From Phoronis australis (Eukaryota; Phoronida; Phoronidae): 62,000 nucleotides of DNA. The stretch is taken from positions 269,126 through 331,125 of the forward strand of contig NMRA01000258.1 of the NCBI GenBank assembly GCA_002633005.1. Reading direction: 5' to 3'. Position numbers and translations under genes: made by a program. The notes under the pieces are model-generated. The model was not told the origin of the DNA. It saw nothing but the letters and a program-made list of their open reading frames with translations, and did no database searches. This document shows positions 12,101 to 27,600 of the stretch, in pieces (the first letter of the stretch is position 1; every line of letters begins with the position of its first letter).

Positions 12101-15100
12101 ATGAAATGTACAAGACCGAGTGATTATGCAACAAAACTATAAAGATACTTCTCGTTAGCGAATTTCAAATGACCTTGCTTTTATTGATTGTATTACGCAA
12201 TACGTTCAGAACAGTAAAGAGAGAATAAATTGTGATTAACCCGCGGCTGGTCAGGACAGCTTCATCTATCTGTGCTTATTTTGCGGTCCACTTTCACATG
12301 TGAATATTGGAATCAACATCCGATATGTACCATCGCTTTCGGAGGTACACTAACAGTGCTCAGGGACATTGCAGAAGAGGGGCGACCGACCCATCACTAC
12401 AATACTCTGCCCTAAATGTATAGGGGCGGCTTCAGAATTCAGATGTGAGTGAAACAATGATTTCCAAACGACAGAGATTGGCATACGTACAATGAATAAT
12501 ACATGCGTCAGAATACAGTAAAAAATAAACAAGTGATCGGTAAATGTACATTCCAGGGCTTATTCAGTTGTCGCATGGATGATCGGATGTCGTAAATTAC
12601 GGGAAAACCCTACTGCAGTAACTTTTATAGTGGTGCGATACTTTTGTCAAGGCGTGACTTGAAATTTCTTGAGCTAGGCTTAAACAAATATCGCACAATC
12701 AGGTGTTCCCGAGCCCAGATTTCTCTTCTGATCCGATAAGTGGCTTGAATCAAAACCTGTTTTTTTTTACAGAAAGCCTTTGATGCCGCTTGAATCTAAG
12801 TCATTGGAGGTGCTGTGCCTGAACTTTGAATACTCGTAGTTGCTTAATTTCACGATTGCGTATGATGAGCAGTGTTGTAGTGGTGCGTAGGTGCACGTAC
12901 TAGTAGGCGCAGCCAACCATCTTTTTACCTCAAGACTCTTCCTTGCAGTACAGCTGAATGTGAACGAGGAATCAGCGAAATGAATCGCCAGTAAACAGAC
13001 GATCGAAGAGCCCAAAATCTAAGTTGATGACAGAGTATGCATTAAGCTTTGTACTGTTATTGTCATACCTCTCTTGTAAAGACGGTCCTTTCAAAAACTA
13101 CAAGAAAATTACTTTTGTTACAACCAAAGGAACAATTTGAAACCAATTTTATAACGATAAGTGAGGAATTCTGTTTTAATGTCGCTTTTAAATGGGAGTG
13201 CTACTATTCTGAAGGTATTTTTCTAAATTCGAGCTTTTTACTTACTCTGAAACGTGTATTGAGCCTTCACAGTCAATTCCTATAAAAACGAAATGAGCCA
13301 AAATTCAATGCAAGCACTGTGTTTGTGATTAACCAGTGATTCTCCGTTCTCTAATTTTCGTTTCCTGTTTTTACAGTCACTACTCTATAGTCAAGCGGTA
13401 ACTTATTACGTACAAGGATTAAAAATCGACGTGCGTCCCGATGACCACGGGGAAAAATCATCTGAACGCACGGAGTAGTCAAACAAAACAGAGGACGTTT
13501 TCGGAACTGATTCACCATCGTTCTCGCACTTATGAAGAATTTTAGTTTTGAACTATAGGAGCAAATTTTTTTATATTAAACAGCAAACGCAATATTGATT
13601 AAAAACACCTTTACAAATTTAAGGCCATAACACTACCCTTTAGGAGTATTGCACGGCAAAATCACAAGTTCAGTATTTTTTATTTTTATAATTCCAAATA
13701 ACTTTCTTCGCAGGAAAATAACTCACCGTTATCAATATAACACTTCTCATATGTTATATCCCTTCCTCATAATTCTTCTGTCAATGCCAGCGTCATAATT
13801 TTGCGGGACTTCGTCATATTCAACGCGCTAATTATAAAACTGACTGTCCTTGGATGAGGAAGTGTTTGATTTACAAGCATAAATTACCCGCACAGACAAT
13901 TTATCTACGCACTTAAGAATCAATTTTACGCTTACGATAATCAAATTATGTGGAATTGATATATTCTGTTACCGAAATTAATCTAAGCATGAAATTTACA
14001 TTTTTAACATTCACTCATTTGGCTATTTATATATAAGAAACGAAGGTCTGTGTCATCTCAGCTGCACGCCCTTAGAAACGGAGTCTCTTTCAATTCCATC
14101 GAGAAAGTTCGAGAACATTTTGAGGCTTCACAAATTTTTGGCGCCTCAAATATTATTCGATTTTATAATTCAAGACGGCATTTGATGGAATTCAAACTAA
14201 CTGCGTTCAATCAAGGTTTCCTTGCAAACAATGATGGAATCGCGGTAATGTTAATATGTTTTCGATTGTTATGAAATAACAATGCCGTGGAACCATTGTA
14301 CAAACTTGTGTTTATTCACAGCAACACCATGTAAAAAATTAATTAGGATAGTCAGCAGCAACGAAACAACAACAAGTCAAACAGCACAACGTTTGACCGA
14401 CTGCATGATTTTTTGAAAAATATTAAAGCATAAACAAATATCGAAAGAATAGTTAGGCGTCTTACTGCTGAAGACGCGTTGGGGACAGTGATTAGTTAGT
14501 GAAAAGAGCTTGCAGCACTCTGTCTTTTACGTGATTATTGGCTTTGAAGCCTTGGGGACTTTTAGGTGTGTTTGTGAAACATAAAAGTGGAATATGTGTA
14601 ATTAAAGTTGCATTTTGCCCTGTTTAGCTTGCTAAAAACTTAAATGGAGTTAGATATTTAAGTCTCCTAAAATCGGTCTCAAAATATTGATACCGTGAGA
14701 ACTTTCTCTCGTTAATAAAAAGAACATCAAATAACATCAGAGACTCAAGAAAACGTTTTGGAGTTGATTGGGAGAGGGCCAACAAATCGCGAGTTTAAAA
14801 ATGACGTTTAGAAGTACACATTGCCTGTGGATTCTGTTCCCGGCTCATGTGGTAATGAACAACTCAAAATCGAGTAAGAGTGATTTATATTAGTCCCCAG
14901 CTGAAAATGCGTCTTAAGGTAATGTAGGACCGTAGAAAAATGTCCAAACGTGACTTGGTTGGAGGTCTTTCCCTCCAGTTGCCGTAACTCTCCAAGTAAA
15001 GCGTTCAGGCACGTCACGCTGCTGCTTTAGCAATTAGTTTTCAAAATTTCATTGCTCCAAACTTTTGAGGATTGTCGAGGGCTATAGGAAACTGGATGGG

Positions 15101-15654
15101 GAAGTTGCTTTTAATATTGGCTAAAAAGTAAAAACCGACCTTGGCACCCCTTTAATAAAACGACAGGGTCACGTGACCCAATGGCAAATTCGTCAAAAAT
15201 CAATTTCTACGGCTTTTACTTAGTTCGAAAAATACTCTCACCGAGTTGAAATTTAAAATTTTGTAGATATTTGATTTAAAATATAGTCTTGTCGATCAAG
15301 TCCTAAATAATCAAAAAGCTAGTACAGTTATGTAGGGTTGTCATATTCCGAAATAATTCTCTGCTGTTTTACTGAACGCAATCATTTTGCCGTAGTACTA
15401 GTCCCGGGAAGTACGGAGCCTGCATTGGGGTGTGTCCCTTCGATCTCAGTTCATGAGTTGATCTCATAGCATAGCCTTATTTTTTACCTAAGGTGGACAT
15501 CTAAATTGTCATCTGTGCATCTCACTACAGAACTCTCCGAAGTTCTATGATATCGCTCACTAGAAATAGTGGAGTAGTCCCCGGGATTATGCCACGGAGC
15601 ATGACAACTTCAGCCTTGACCTATTTTTAAATAGGTCTAAACGTGACCGTGTTT
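9122..15654. other. Spacer between the two HMBS genes, no supported gene
   Basis: About 6.5 kb between tandem genes. It contains the 3' UTR of the first gene near its start and presumably the promoter of the second near its end. Scattered short frames have no family resemblance or splice context. No TATA box or other core promoter element stands out before 15655. Confidence 0.5.
9708..9713 (+). terminator. Candidate polyadenylation signal AATAAA
   Basis: AATAAA lies 587 nt after the stop codon of the upstream HMBS paralogue. A second AATAAA is at 9957-9962. Either could end its transcript. This rests on the hexamer alone. Confidence 0.35.
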
Positions 15655-18600
15655 ATGTCAGTCGGCAATATGGGAGACGACGAGAAGGTTGTGCATATTG
15701 GCTCCAGAAAGTCACAGGTATTACCAAGTTCTGTCTGTCGTCTTTGTGCTTCATTTCTAATATTAGACATTCCTAATCTTCTTCTGGTAATTCGACCTTC
15801 TACTTTTTGAAGATGTTGACGCTCTAAGTTAGTCAGCAGCGGTTAAATGACAGTGTTCGTGTATGTTTATACAGTATGAGTATAGCCTTGGCCGTGGCCT
15901 TGGCTGCTCATAGCTAGGCAACAACATGTTAACAGTACCACCGTCCCTAGTAGGGCTAGTTGAGGCAGTGGTAGTGCTATCTTAGGCAAATCGACGCCCA
16001 TCGGCAGGCTGCATGAGCTGATAAGTGGCGCAGTTGGCACTTGACAAAACGCTGAGGGTAGCCTGAGTTAGACGGACTGTCCTGTCACTGTCAGCCGCAG
16101 GCGTCCTCAGCTTCTGATCGTCCCCAATACACTAATATATAATAATACAAGGTATGACTCTTGGGACAAGGAATTCCACGGGTAATTCATTTCAGCTGTC
16201 TACATCAAACAGAAACATCAATAAATTCACACAAAACAGGGTTTAGACAAACCATCAGCAATTGTTCTTACTTCTAGTACCATATGCATTTGCGGTGTCT
16301 TGTTCTAGCGAGATCACAACAAATTAGCGGTCAAAGCACAAAAATGTTCTCAAAAAGCCCACGCATCGGTCCTCCTTTGATGGCTCGAGGTCAAGGGACG
16401 GTACGGCAATTGATTTGTTATGGAAGGTTACGAAATTGTCTGGCTAAAGTGCAGGAAATTTGAAAACGCAGAATTAGAAGTTGGTTTCATCTGCAGTGCC
16501 CGTTTTATATGATCTACTATAGCCAGTGATAAACTTTTATATAATGTCTCCGCAATTCACAGTCATCAGGTCAGGGATTTGTATACGGAAGTAGTCGTAG
16601 TTTTTCTCCTGGCGGCTAAGTGTAGAGTTATTGATGTCGTGACACTGTGACAAATCAGCAATTGCCGTACCATCCCTTAACCTCAATCCGTCAAAGGAAG
16701 ACTGATGCGTGGGCTTTTTGGGGAACATATTTGTGCTTTGACCGCAAATTTGTTGCGATCTGGCTGGAGCAGGAAACCGTGAATAGTATTAAAAGAAAAA
16801 ACAGTTGTTAATGGTTTGCTGAAGCCCTTTTTTGTGTATAAATTTATTGAGTTATGTGTTTGATATGGGCAGCTGAAGTGAAGCACCCATAGAATTCCTT
16901 GTTCCAAGTGTCATACCTTGTAGTATATGTATATATTATGTAGCGTATTGGGGACAATCAGAAGCTGAGGATGCCTGTGCTGTCAGCTGGTTGTCAAAAT
17001 GACCGTGCATTCACCAGTTCGTGAACCAGCTAAGAATTGCATAGACAGTGACCACCGTCTCTATCTGCCCTTACAAAAATGAACTTAAGTTTTTCGCTGA
17101 AAACTTAAGTTTTTGGAAACTAACTTAAGTTTTAGAGGAAAAACTTAAGTTCTTCCGAAAAACTTCAGTTTTTAAGAGAAACTTAAGTTTTCCAGAAAAC
17201 TTAAGTTTTTACATGGCCCCTATAGGAGCTGGAATTATGCCCCACACTGATTAAATGTTATAGTCACGTTGTTATGTGTATCTTTTGCGCATAGAGATAC
17301 TTAATGAGGCTGTCAATGTCTTTAATTACTTTCAACTTAGTGTTCCCATAATCAAACTTTTTTCTTGGATCAGTCCTCTACAGTATTCAGTTGCCTGAAT
17401 CGGCAACTGACCATTAATATAATGCACGGTCCTAAAGCTAAGCTTACATCGACAATTATGCAACTGGTAGACTCCGCACATGTCAGTTTCTAACCACATG
17501 TACACTGGTACTATAGCGATTGTCAGAAACTAGGCAGTCTGAGTTACCCCCAGTCATGTTTGTGCACTCATAGAAAGCGTTTGGCAGTGACTGAGTTGTA
17601 ACCACCATTGAAGAGTACGCTTAAGAGGCGCTTGTAATCACGTGACATAACAGACATAAATATTTGGGTAGTTATATACTTTCCATTAGTATTCCTTTTT
17701 ATGCAATAGACCAGTTTTCTTTTCATACAATCCTTAAGATCAAGTTTTGCGTAAATATTCACATTTCAGCATGAGCATCATCTGCAGAATCGGTCCAAGC
17801 CATAGACATCGCATTATGGTGATGTCTATGGTCCAAGTATTCGCCATTTTGTTGTGTTTTAGTGTAAAATTAGGTCGCGTGACCACCACAAAGGTCATTC
17901 AAAGGTCACCACTAGTTGCAGCGAGGTGCACATCGGGGTAGACCACAGAGAAACTGAGTGCAACCAGTGGCAAGAAAGTAGAACATTTGCAACTGATAGC
18001 AACCGCGCGTTCAGCTATATGCTGTCACTGGTAAAAAGATGCACATCGGCTTGACTTGAAAACCGATCATTTTCTGTCAGTTGCTCTCAGTTGTCGGTAA
18101 CCTGTTTACAACTGGTTGTGTGCAGTTTTAAGACCAATGTACGCTAGTCTTAAAAGAAGCTCCATCTCTGCTGGAGTCAGCTACAAACAGTGGTCACTGT
18201 CTAAGAATCGCAAAGCCCACATTGCTAGTCTTTGGTATAAGCATTCTACCTTTCTTTTTCAATCCACTGAAATTTGATCTATGGCTGTCTCTGAAATTTT
18301 TACCCAAGCTGGAGAGCGCTCGACCGTCCATACTTATGTAACTCCAACATAAACTGACCTCCGTTCACAACACCCCTAAGTACTTCTGTCATTATGGAGG
18401 AACACTTCACAACAGCTTCTTCAGAGAAACCCACAATCTGACATATATCACTTCCTTGCAAAAACTTCCGTGTTTACACATAGAAAAGTCTTAATTGTTG
18501 TTAATATCTAAACAATTACACTAATATGTGCCATTTGTCCGATTTTTTCATACTGATAGAGCAACATTTCTTTGGGAGATATGGTTTGGGCAACTTGCCA

Positions 18601-21600
18601 GAAGTATGAAATTTCCTACGAAAAACAGTTTCTTGGTAATTAAATGCTGAAAACTATTATAGTGATGATGTGAAAACAAACATTCTTTTTCTGATCAAGT
18701 ACTGACATTTTATTGTATGGCGTTGGCCAATTCCCTCTCACAATGGCTCCCCTTTCTTCGCTTCGCTGGGCTGGTCTGTAAGCCGGAAGTCATCATCGAA
18801 AACCAATTAGATGTCTTATATGTTTGACAAAAGTAACTGAAATTCGAGGCAATCATTTGTGAAACATATAGAGACTGGCATATTAACCATGTGTTTTCTG
18901 AAACACAGATAAGCTATTTTTCAACTTTTGACCATTGTGTAATTTTGCATGAGTGACAAGAATTAGAACCAAGGTGAAGGAATCTTATTGACTACCCCCC
19001 GCCCCCTCGGTCCTTGATGTCATGGTCATACTTTCCGTCCTTACTGACAAGACACTTCTAAATTTCATGTTACATTACCACGCCAGTTGATTGTTTAATA
19101 AACAAGTTTTTGATCACCCTGTTTCATTGAATACATTGCTAATGCCCAATATTTATTTTAAAACATCCATACTCTCTTGAAATGTGGCCTTGATGACTCA
19201 GTACACAAGCTCATCTACAAATAATCACAGACAAAAATTTTAAAAATTGATCTAGGATATAGAAAAATCAGGATTTTTTTGTTGGAATGTTAATCTCTCT
19301 TTAGGCCGAGTTCTTGATTACTAAAAGGATCAAATGAATGTCTGATCCAGTTTCTTCATTTCATACTTTATGTATGAAGATGACAATTTTTACTTTGACC
19401 TATTCACTCTCCCTGACTTGAATATTATAAAAAAGTAAATTTGGTTTGTTCTTAACATTCTTATTACTGGTTTCAGTTGGCTCTAATACAATCCAATCAT
19501 GTGATGGGCTTGCTAAAGAAACAGTTCCCTGACAAGAAGTTTGACATAGGTAAGAAACTTTTTTTAAGTTGCTGTTGATCTATTCTACCACAGACAAATA
19601 GTGATCTGAAAAGGCACATCACCTATGCAAAATGAGCATTTTCAAAGGCGTCCTAGCTGCCTGTTGTCTTGTGATTACATAATATAGAAAGTGCTGTCCT
19701 GACCAATCATGTGCAATCATCAAAGATGAAAAGAGCCAATCACAGGGTAATCGTTGTAGTTGGCTTCCTCATGGTGAGAACTGAGAAGGCAGATCTGCCG
19801 TCTCACAATAAGAAAGCATCTCATTCCGTCTTCTGATTTGGGGGGAGATGAGGCAGGTCTGCAGACGTCTGACCTGTAATTGTCAACTTTTTGAGATGGA
19901 TCAGACTTCCGATTTGCCTTGTAGTCAGCTGGTATGTGAACAACTCATGATTTCATAATACATAAGCCCTAAAAGCGTACTCATGCCATTTTTGCTGTCC
20001 TGATTGGGGACTTGGTGTTTTGTCAGATTACTTCTCCCTTGTGTGCTATGATACCATGTCGTGGAAATGTTTCATTCTTCATATAATATAAGTAGGATGA
20101 AATAAATGTTTTATTATCTTAAAAGTTATATTCTGTACATAGTCACAATCAAACAATGTTTTGAGACATTGTGTGTACAACCATTTCAGAAGCCTTTGAA
20201 AACGAAAAAGGTTCAATTTTGTTAATGATTTAAGTTTGAAATTGGTGAGACTTTATCGTACTTTCTTCTAAGTACAGCTCACATAAGTGACTTAACAGGA
20301 TAAGAGGGGACATTGACTCTGAATATTGGCGACCATGTTTATACTTCACTCAGTGTTGATAATCATATCTCACTTTTGTAAATCATCTCAACTAGTACCT
20401 GATTCAATTTTGAGAAATTCCTACATCTATGAAGGGCTGGTTTTGGGATTTTGAGTCAGTGCCCAGTGTCAGTAGGTAGGTGTGTGTGTGTCTGTGTGTG
20501 AATACTTGTGGTACCATGCTTATCTGTCCTCTTTGATAAAGTCTTGGTGATAGCAACTCATTCATCAGCTTTATCTTGTGTGTACAGGCACCAGGTGTCT
20601 GTTTGCTTGCCCTTCACTTTGTCTTAAGTACTGATTTTGTTTTTTCTGTATAGATATTGAAGTTTGGAAATGGACTAGGTCTTCGATTATCTAATCTTCC
20701 CTGAAATGAAATGAAAGTTTTCCAAGTGTCTAACTTGTCTGTATTTTTTGTTTACTGCCTTGTTCTGACGCTCCTGGTTGCATTTTTATCTGTTCTTCAT
20801 GAAATTTATTCACAGCATGTGCCTCATTAGTATCTCGAGTACTGTCGTATTTTTGTCTGGTTTTCTTTAGCTGGACATGTCCGACAATAAAATGTAACTT
20901 CTTGCTCTGTGTCACTATGTTGTAAAGCTGTCACCAAAGTTTGTACTTCTCTGTTTGTAAAGGTTCCTCCATGTAGAACCTTAAATTCACCAGTGTAACA
21001 CCATACTGCCACAGTATGATATTTCTGCCCATAGCTAGCACCTGCCGTCATGCCAGGTCTGACTGTACAGCTATATTTGTACCTGTTATGACACTGCTAC
21101 TGGTGTTTCATAAATAGAACCACAATGCATTTAGATATGTAAATTTAGTATTTTTGCTGAATGTTATATGAGAACCTAAAAAGTACAAACTTTTGACAGT
21201 GTACTTGTAAGCACATGCATAGCCTGGCATATAAGAAGTTGAGTACAAACCATAACAATGCGCTGTAAAATGAAGATCCATAGCTGGCTTGGTGGCCACA
21301 TTTAACCCTGGACCCAAAATTGATTCCGAAAATTCCAAAATATTATCTGGTCGAAAACATTGTTGTGGTCGATACCAAAATGTGGCATTTGTCATTTGAC
21401 TATTAAGATTCGTCAAAGGTTTGGCATTTTGTATGTTTGCAGTGTTTCTGGTGTTCATCAATCCTGCATGCTCAGAGTCTTGGACTCTCAGTTCAATGGT
21501 AGCAAATGTTTGTCCCACCAGGTACAGTTTGACTATGAGTTAATAAGTGAGTTTTATGGCCTATTTTTCTCCGTTTTCAGTTTCCATGACAACAACTGGA

Positions 21601-24600
21601 GACAACATCCTTGATGTGGCTCTATCAAAGGTAATATTATGTTGACTCTCCACACAAGTTTTTGTATTATATGCATATTTCATTCTTACGTGTTTATCCC
21701 TGTTGTTCATGGCAACTTTCAAGTTTTTATAAGTAAAACACACCTCCACCGAGACCCTGAAAAGCCTTTTTTCAATCAACTTTCAAGTTGTTGCGCCCAC
21801 AGAATGGCCTTGAGTTAAGGTGCAATCAAAGAAGTTAAATAAACCAAACCTTTTTAACTGTTGGAATTATTAGATGAAATAGAAAAGATATCGATATGTT
21901 ATCCCCAAAGCGTTTGCACTCTGAACCTTGCATCATCCACCAGTGGTTCGGCTTAAAACAATGTGCTAGTAGTGACTAGTCCTGATATTAATAGTGGGTC
22001 ATGAAAAACTATTATTGCCATTAGCATAGATTGCAATATCAATATTCAGACAACGTGTTGTGTCAATCTGGCTTCTGCTGTATTTGAATGTGAACTTGTA
22101 GATTGGAGACAAGGCATTGTTCACTAAGGAGCTTGAAAAGGCATTGGAAGACAAGAGGGTGGACTTTGTGGTTCATTCTCTCAAGGACTTGCCGTCAACA
22201 CTACCAAAGGGCTTGGTTATTGGTGCTATTCTCAAGTGAGTCTTCTTGTTGGTACATCAGGGTGTTGAAACGTTTCCATGGTCATGCATCCAAATTCCCT
22301 AACAGTTGTCTAAACTCGAGTCCTAAAATGGCAGATACCAAACCCACAGTACAAATCTCCAAACCATGCTTCTTAACTACACACAAGTGCCGAAAGTTTC
22401 CAATAATAGTACACAGTGATCATATTTCTTTGGAATTTGAAGTTGTGGCCATGGAATCAATAACATTTCCTGAACGTATAACGTTTTGAACATATGAACA
22501 AGTATATATATTATCACCACTTAATGTATGTGATATCACGAGAATTTTCATTTATGATCAACATATGACCCGAATGATATATAATAGTTGGTGCGTCACA
22601 AGCTCATTACCAGAGATGAAAAAAAGGGGAGGCGATATAAGGTCATTTATTATGACTAATACAATTACAAGTAAGGTCAGTTATTATAATGGCTAATACA
22701 ATTACAAGTAATAGTTAGAGACTTATAAGTAAAGTAAAAAATACTAATCTCTGGTATTAGATGGGCAAATGAAAAGCGCCGCCAGAGATGTTGTAAGACA
22801 GCTCATCACCAGGTAAAAAACCCTCACTTTGCAGCAGTTTTAAAGAAGTGAGTCTAGAACAATAAATGCCGCTATTCTTTTCTCAATTTTAACTCTCCTC
22901 TTTTGGGGAGGTATAAAAAGCACATTGTACTCTTGACCTACTTTTCAAATTATTTAGTGGCCTACACACTGTTGAGTTACTTGACAAGTCTTTGACAAGT
23001 GTAAAACTATATTAATTGCACCTCTGGAGGTTTGTTATTTTTTATGTCAGCATTGTGACTCGCTCTGTGGAATGGTAAAACTGTATTGCTGTTAATGCTC
23101 TGAAGGCCTGAACTGATTTTGATGTAAAATGGTGATAAATGCAGTGAATCGTGAACTTGTGAGATGAATGGCCTCTGCATTGTGGGTAAATGATACAGAA
23201 TCAGAGCGTTGCTTGGTATTTCTATATATAACATCTATTCTGCAAAAATTCTCAGTGTGTGTTTCCTATTAGTACCTAGTCCATGCTGTCTATTCACAGG
23301 AGAGACAGTCCATACGATTGTGTACTGATTCACCCCAAGTATAAAGACTACACTCTGGACACACTTCCTCATAACAGGTATGTTGAGGCGTGTACCACAT
23401 GAAACTGAAGCCTATGTCTTGATTAGATTTAGTTTCAAGTTTCACTGTCTTCAGTTGATTTCAATCTCAACTCAATCTTTTGCTTGATCAAGTGTAGCTG
23501 ATTCCAGGGAAAGTGGCTATAAACCGATGTTATATCAAAGAATCTACCTTTTGATTGAAACAACACACTGTTATAAAACTGATCTCATCTTGTCACTGAC
23601 ACAGATGATAAGTGGTTTATGGACTTGCAAAGTAACTGAATTTCATTATTGATTGGCACATTGAATGAGACACCATTACAAGCCAATCTGTAGTGTCCGT
23701 TCTTCAGAGTTGTAGGGTCTTTGCAAACAGAGAATCACGTCTCCTTTATCAAAGGAAATATTTGAAACTAATTTCGTTACATTTGACCTAAATCACAATT
23801 TTTTCTGAGTGCAAACATTATTTCAAACAAGTGTGTATTTCACTCCTACATTCAAACATTCGTGCTGTTTCCCTTGTACCCTAGTCTCTGTGTTCATGCA
23901 CCCAAATATTTATATGTTGACACATTATGTCGTCATCTCCGTCCGTCTGGCGTCCGCTGCTCTATCTCCAAAACCCTTTGACGTATGTTTATGAAATTTT
24001 GCACAAATGTGTTCCCATGACAGCGTTTTCCCGTTCAGTGACTTTACCATAGGTAGGGGTTTCTGAGGGTGGGATAACATCTACCTTCTTTGTTAACTGC
24101 TAAGCACACTCTTTTGTCTGTTATGACAACAAGTAGGCCAATCATCCACCAGGCTTATTACAGACCACGTGTGAACACAGTCAAACGCAGAGTGAATTGG
24201 TGTATTCGGAAAGAATAGATTGTCATAACTTCGGTTGCAGTTCGGCAATTTTGGCGATTCAAAAACTAAACATGATCACCATTTGACGAAGATTTCAGAA
24301 ATGCTATTGGTTTATGTTCAAGTATGTTATAACTTAACTTTTGTTTTTAACATCCCAGCCCAGTCAGGGTAGATAGGATCTTATTGGAGATTAGAGTAGT
24401 GATAAACATATTTCAACTTCTGTCAACTGAGGAACTTGTTGTAATTGGCAGTTCATTCTATTTCAGTTCGGTTGGTACCAGCTCATTACGAAGAATCGCT
24501 CAGCTCAAGCGCAAATACCCTCATTTAATGTTTAAAGATGTTGTATCCTTACTGAGTCTTCTTTAATAGGTGCATTCTAAATGGAAGTTATTTTTGTTTA

Positions 24601-27600
24601 TAGGTTATACTCGCGATAAATAGTTACCAAGGCTGTGGTCTTTGTTATTAATGGCTTACTGTCATAGTTTTATTTTTGCGGGGTTTTCGAAATTATACGA
24701 TTGACACTGATTTCATGTTAGTTAGATAAGTTGTTATGATGTAGTTTTTTATTTCCTTACTTTTTCATAAAAGATATCATGAAGTATCAAACTAACACTT
24801 CACCATAATCAAGTTCAGTACCATAACTAGCATTTATTTAGAAATTATTTTGAGAAATTGTGAGGATTCACAAAACCTTGAAAAAGAAAAAAGTGTAATT
24901 TTGGCAATTACCTTTGTCTGAAATGGTGTGATATTACCATATTAATTATAGTAGACCTACATCATGTATTTTTTTCTGTTTAGTAAATTTGCAAATTCTT
25001 TCAAATCATTTGAAATTTTCTGTGGGCTATAACTGAACAGTGACTTGTAACTTTATGGCTAAATATTTTTTTAAAAATATTTAATAGGTGGTTACATTCT
25101 AAACAAGTTAATAAATTTAAATGAGGTAGTGAGTTTGGGAACTGAAACAAAAAGTGAATAGTGCTTTCACCCCCCTCATGGTGATTTTATTTGAGCTGAC
25201 GTAATGCTAAAATACTTTTGACTCAATATTACCCTTGACTGATTGTGTCAGCGAGGAAACTTGAACACTCGACTCAGGAAGTTAGATGAGGCCGATGACT
25301 TTGCAGCTCTTATTCTGGCTGAGGCAGGACTGGACAGAATGGGCTGGACGGATAGGGTGCATCAGGTATGACGCAATTTATCAAGTTTGGATAATCTTTA
25401 TTATTATTATTGGCAATGTTGATCGAGCTAAAGCGTTCATTTTTTTAAAATTTGGCCAGTATTAGTCAGGTTTGGACAAATTTATTCGAACTTGACTAGT
25501 ATTGTTCAAGCCTTGATGATATTATTCAAGCTTGTCCAATAGTTATCCAGCTTGTTCCAAATTATTCAAGCTTTTTGTGCTTACTTTATTCAAAGTTCCA
25601 CACCAAGCTCAAATGGCCTTGTTAACGATGTGGCACGCATTTTTGTTTTGGGGCACTTGAGTGTACCCCACGAGCAGGGCAATAGATATATTTATTTTGA
25701 TCTCTAGTTGGTAAGAAAACGAGTCGTGCTTGGTGATGAAATTCGCTGAAGAAAGTTAGCTTGAATTGTATTGTTATTCAAAGCTTGCACACTAATGGCT
25801 ACTAAGAGGCAAGGTTTTTCAAGGTTGGAATTCAGAGTTTGAAAAGGTTGTCTGGCTCAACAAACAATCCAGATATTTTGACAAGGCCTTGTGATTCTGG
25901 GCTAAACGTGTGATTGTAGAATGACGACCATATGACATTAAATGTAATGCTCGTTTACCTGTTGCATGCCTTTTATTTGATTTGAGTTGGTGTGAATTTA
26001 TGCAGCAGGTCCATTATCACGTATTACATATAAACATTACTATTTTCAGCCACAAAATTATCCAATACCTTAGTTTTAAAAAAGGCTTGTCACAGTGCAA
26101 TTCAATCGCTGTTGAGAACTTTGATAATGCATTTTTTCACTATTCACTTGATGTTGAGAACTGCAGTTCACCTTGGGCTCTTTAAAGTTCACTGAGCAAT
26201 CTGTGTCTATTTGCAGGTGCTTTCTCCTGAAGACTGTATGTACGCAGTCAGCCAGGGGGCGCTAGCTGTCGAGTGCCGAGAAGATGATACTGAAACATTG
26301 GATCTCCTCAGCTCACTACATGATCAGGATACTCTACTAAGGTGTATCGCTGAACGAGGGCTTCTCAGGAAACTGGTAAGTGAGGGATACTGAATGTTTT
26401 GGGAGTGGTTTACCCTTAGATTTCATTTTTGTCTTCTGTGTAAATTGGTGCTATTTTTAATAGATCTGCTTGGATATTAGCCCATCTCATCTCAGTCTAC
26501 TCTACTCTACTTTCTCTTGCTTGTGCCCTGTTGTTGGGTGCTAGTGTATAGCTTGTCTACATAAACAAGCCCTACAGTGCATGTCCATCATAAATGGAAG
26601 TGTCAAGAATCCCATGAGCATACAGTTGTTCAATATAAGCCCAAGGCCACCTGGATGCAAACTCCTTGACTTTGGAGCTCCCCACGGGCGGATATAGTAA
26701 GTTGTTGTCAGGGATTTGTTTAGCTTTGCATGATCTGTTACTGAATTCAGGGGATTTCTTCTATCGTGGCACTGGTGCCGTTTTTTCAAATGCATTCTGA
26801 GACAGTTGGCAAACACCCTGTGGCAAATAACCTGTGGTCTTGTAATCAGATTGATGCATTGCGTTTTAGGTGGTGAGATTTGAAATGGGGCATATCTTGA
26901 GAATCTTTCGCGCAAAAGATTTTCTTAATTTAAAGCCTTCTGTCAAGTCTTATTTTATGTGATTTTTGCTTAATTGTACTAAAAAGCATATTGCATTAAA
27001 CCTATTCTTTCAGTTCTGGCACACTCAAGTGTTGTTTTCTAACATATTGTTCACACGTCACCCAGTTGTCTGCTCTGTCACTCACCAACACCCATCCCAC
27101 AATGCATTTGAAAAGTGATATCAGCGCCACCAATTGAGCAAGTTTTGCATTATTGTAGATGAAATCCCCATATTTAGCTCAGTTAGTAATAGCACGTCTC
27201 GCCACACAACATTCTCCTAGGTCTCCAGAGCATTACTAGTCCGTCATTATACAATGATTGATCAGAGCTGATGGACACACAATTTGTTTCTCTCTGGTTT
27301 CGGTTGCTTATAGCTGTCCAAAGTAAACTTAGCCCAACCTGTTGACAGTTGAATGCTGACCTTGGGTGAAAAGTCATGACTGCAAAAGACTCCATGGGCT
27401 TTTTGTTGAATGAGATATCAGATCATGATAGCTTGAACTTGTATCATGTTTAGTGTCACCAATCTCAGCTCGTCGTTAATCCCTTCTTGTTTGCCCTTGT
27501 TTCCCATTTAGTCGATGTTCTTAATAAATGTTGGTATTCCAGGAGGGTGGCTGTAGTGTGCCTGTTGCAGTCCATTCTGAAGTCAGGGAAGAAGAGGTGA

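Noticed and set aside
17082-17207. CRISPR-like regular array
   Set aside because: The repeat core is only 10 bp and palindromic, spacers are 8-10 bp and A/T-rich, and the context is a eukaryotic intron.
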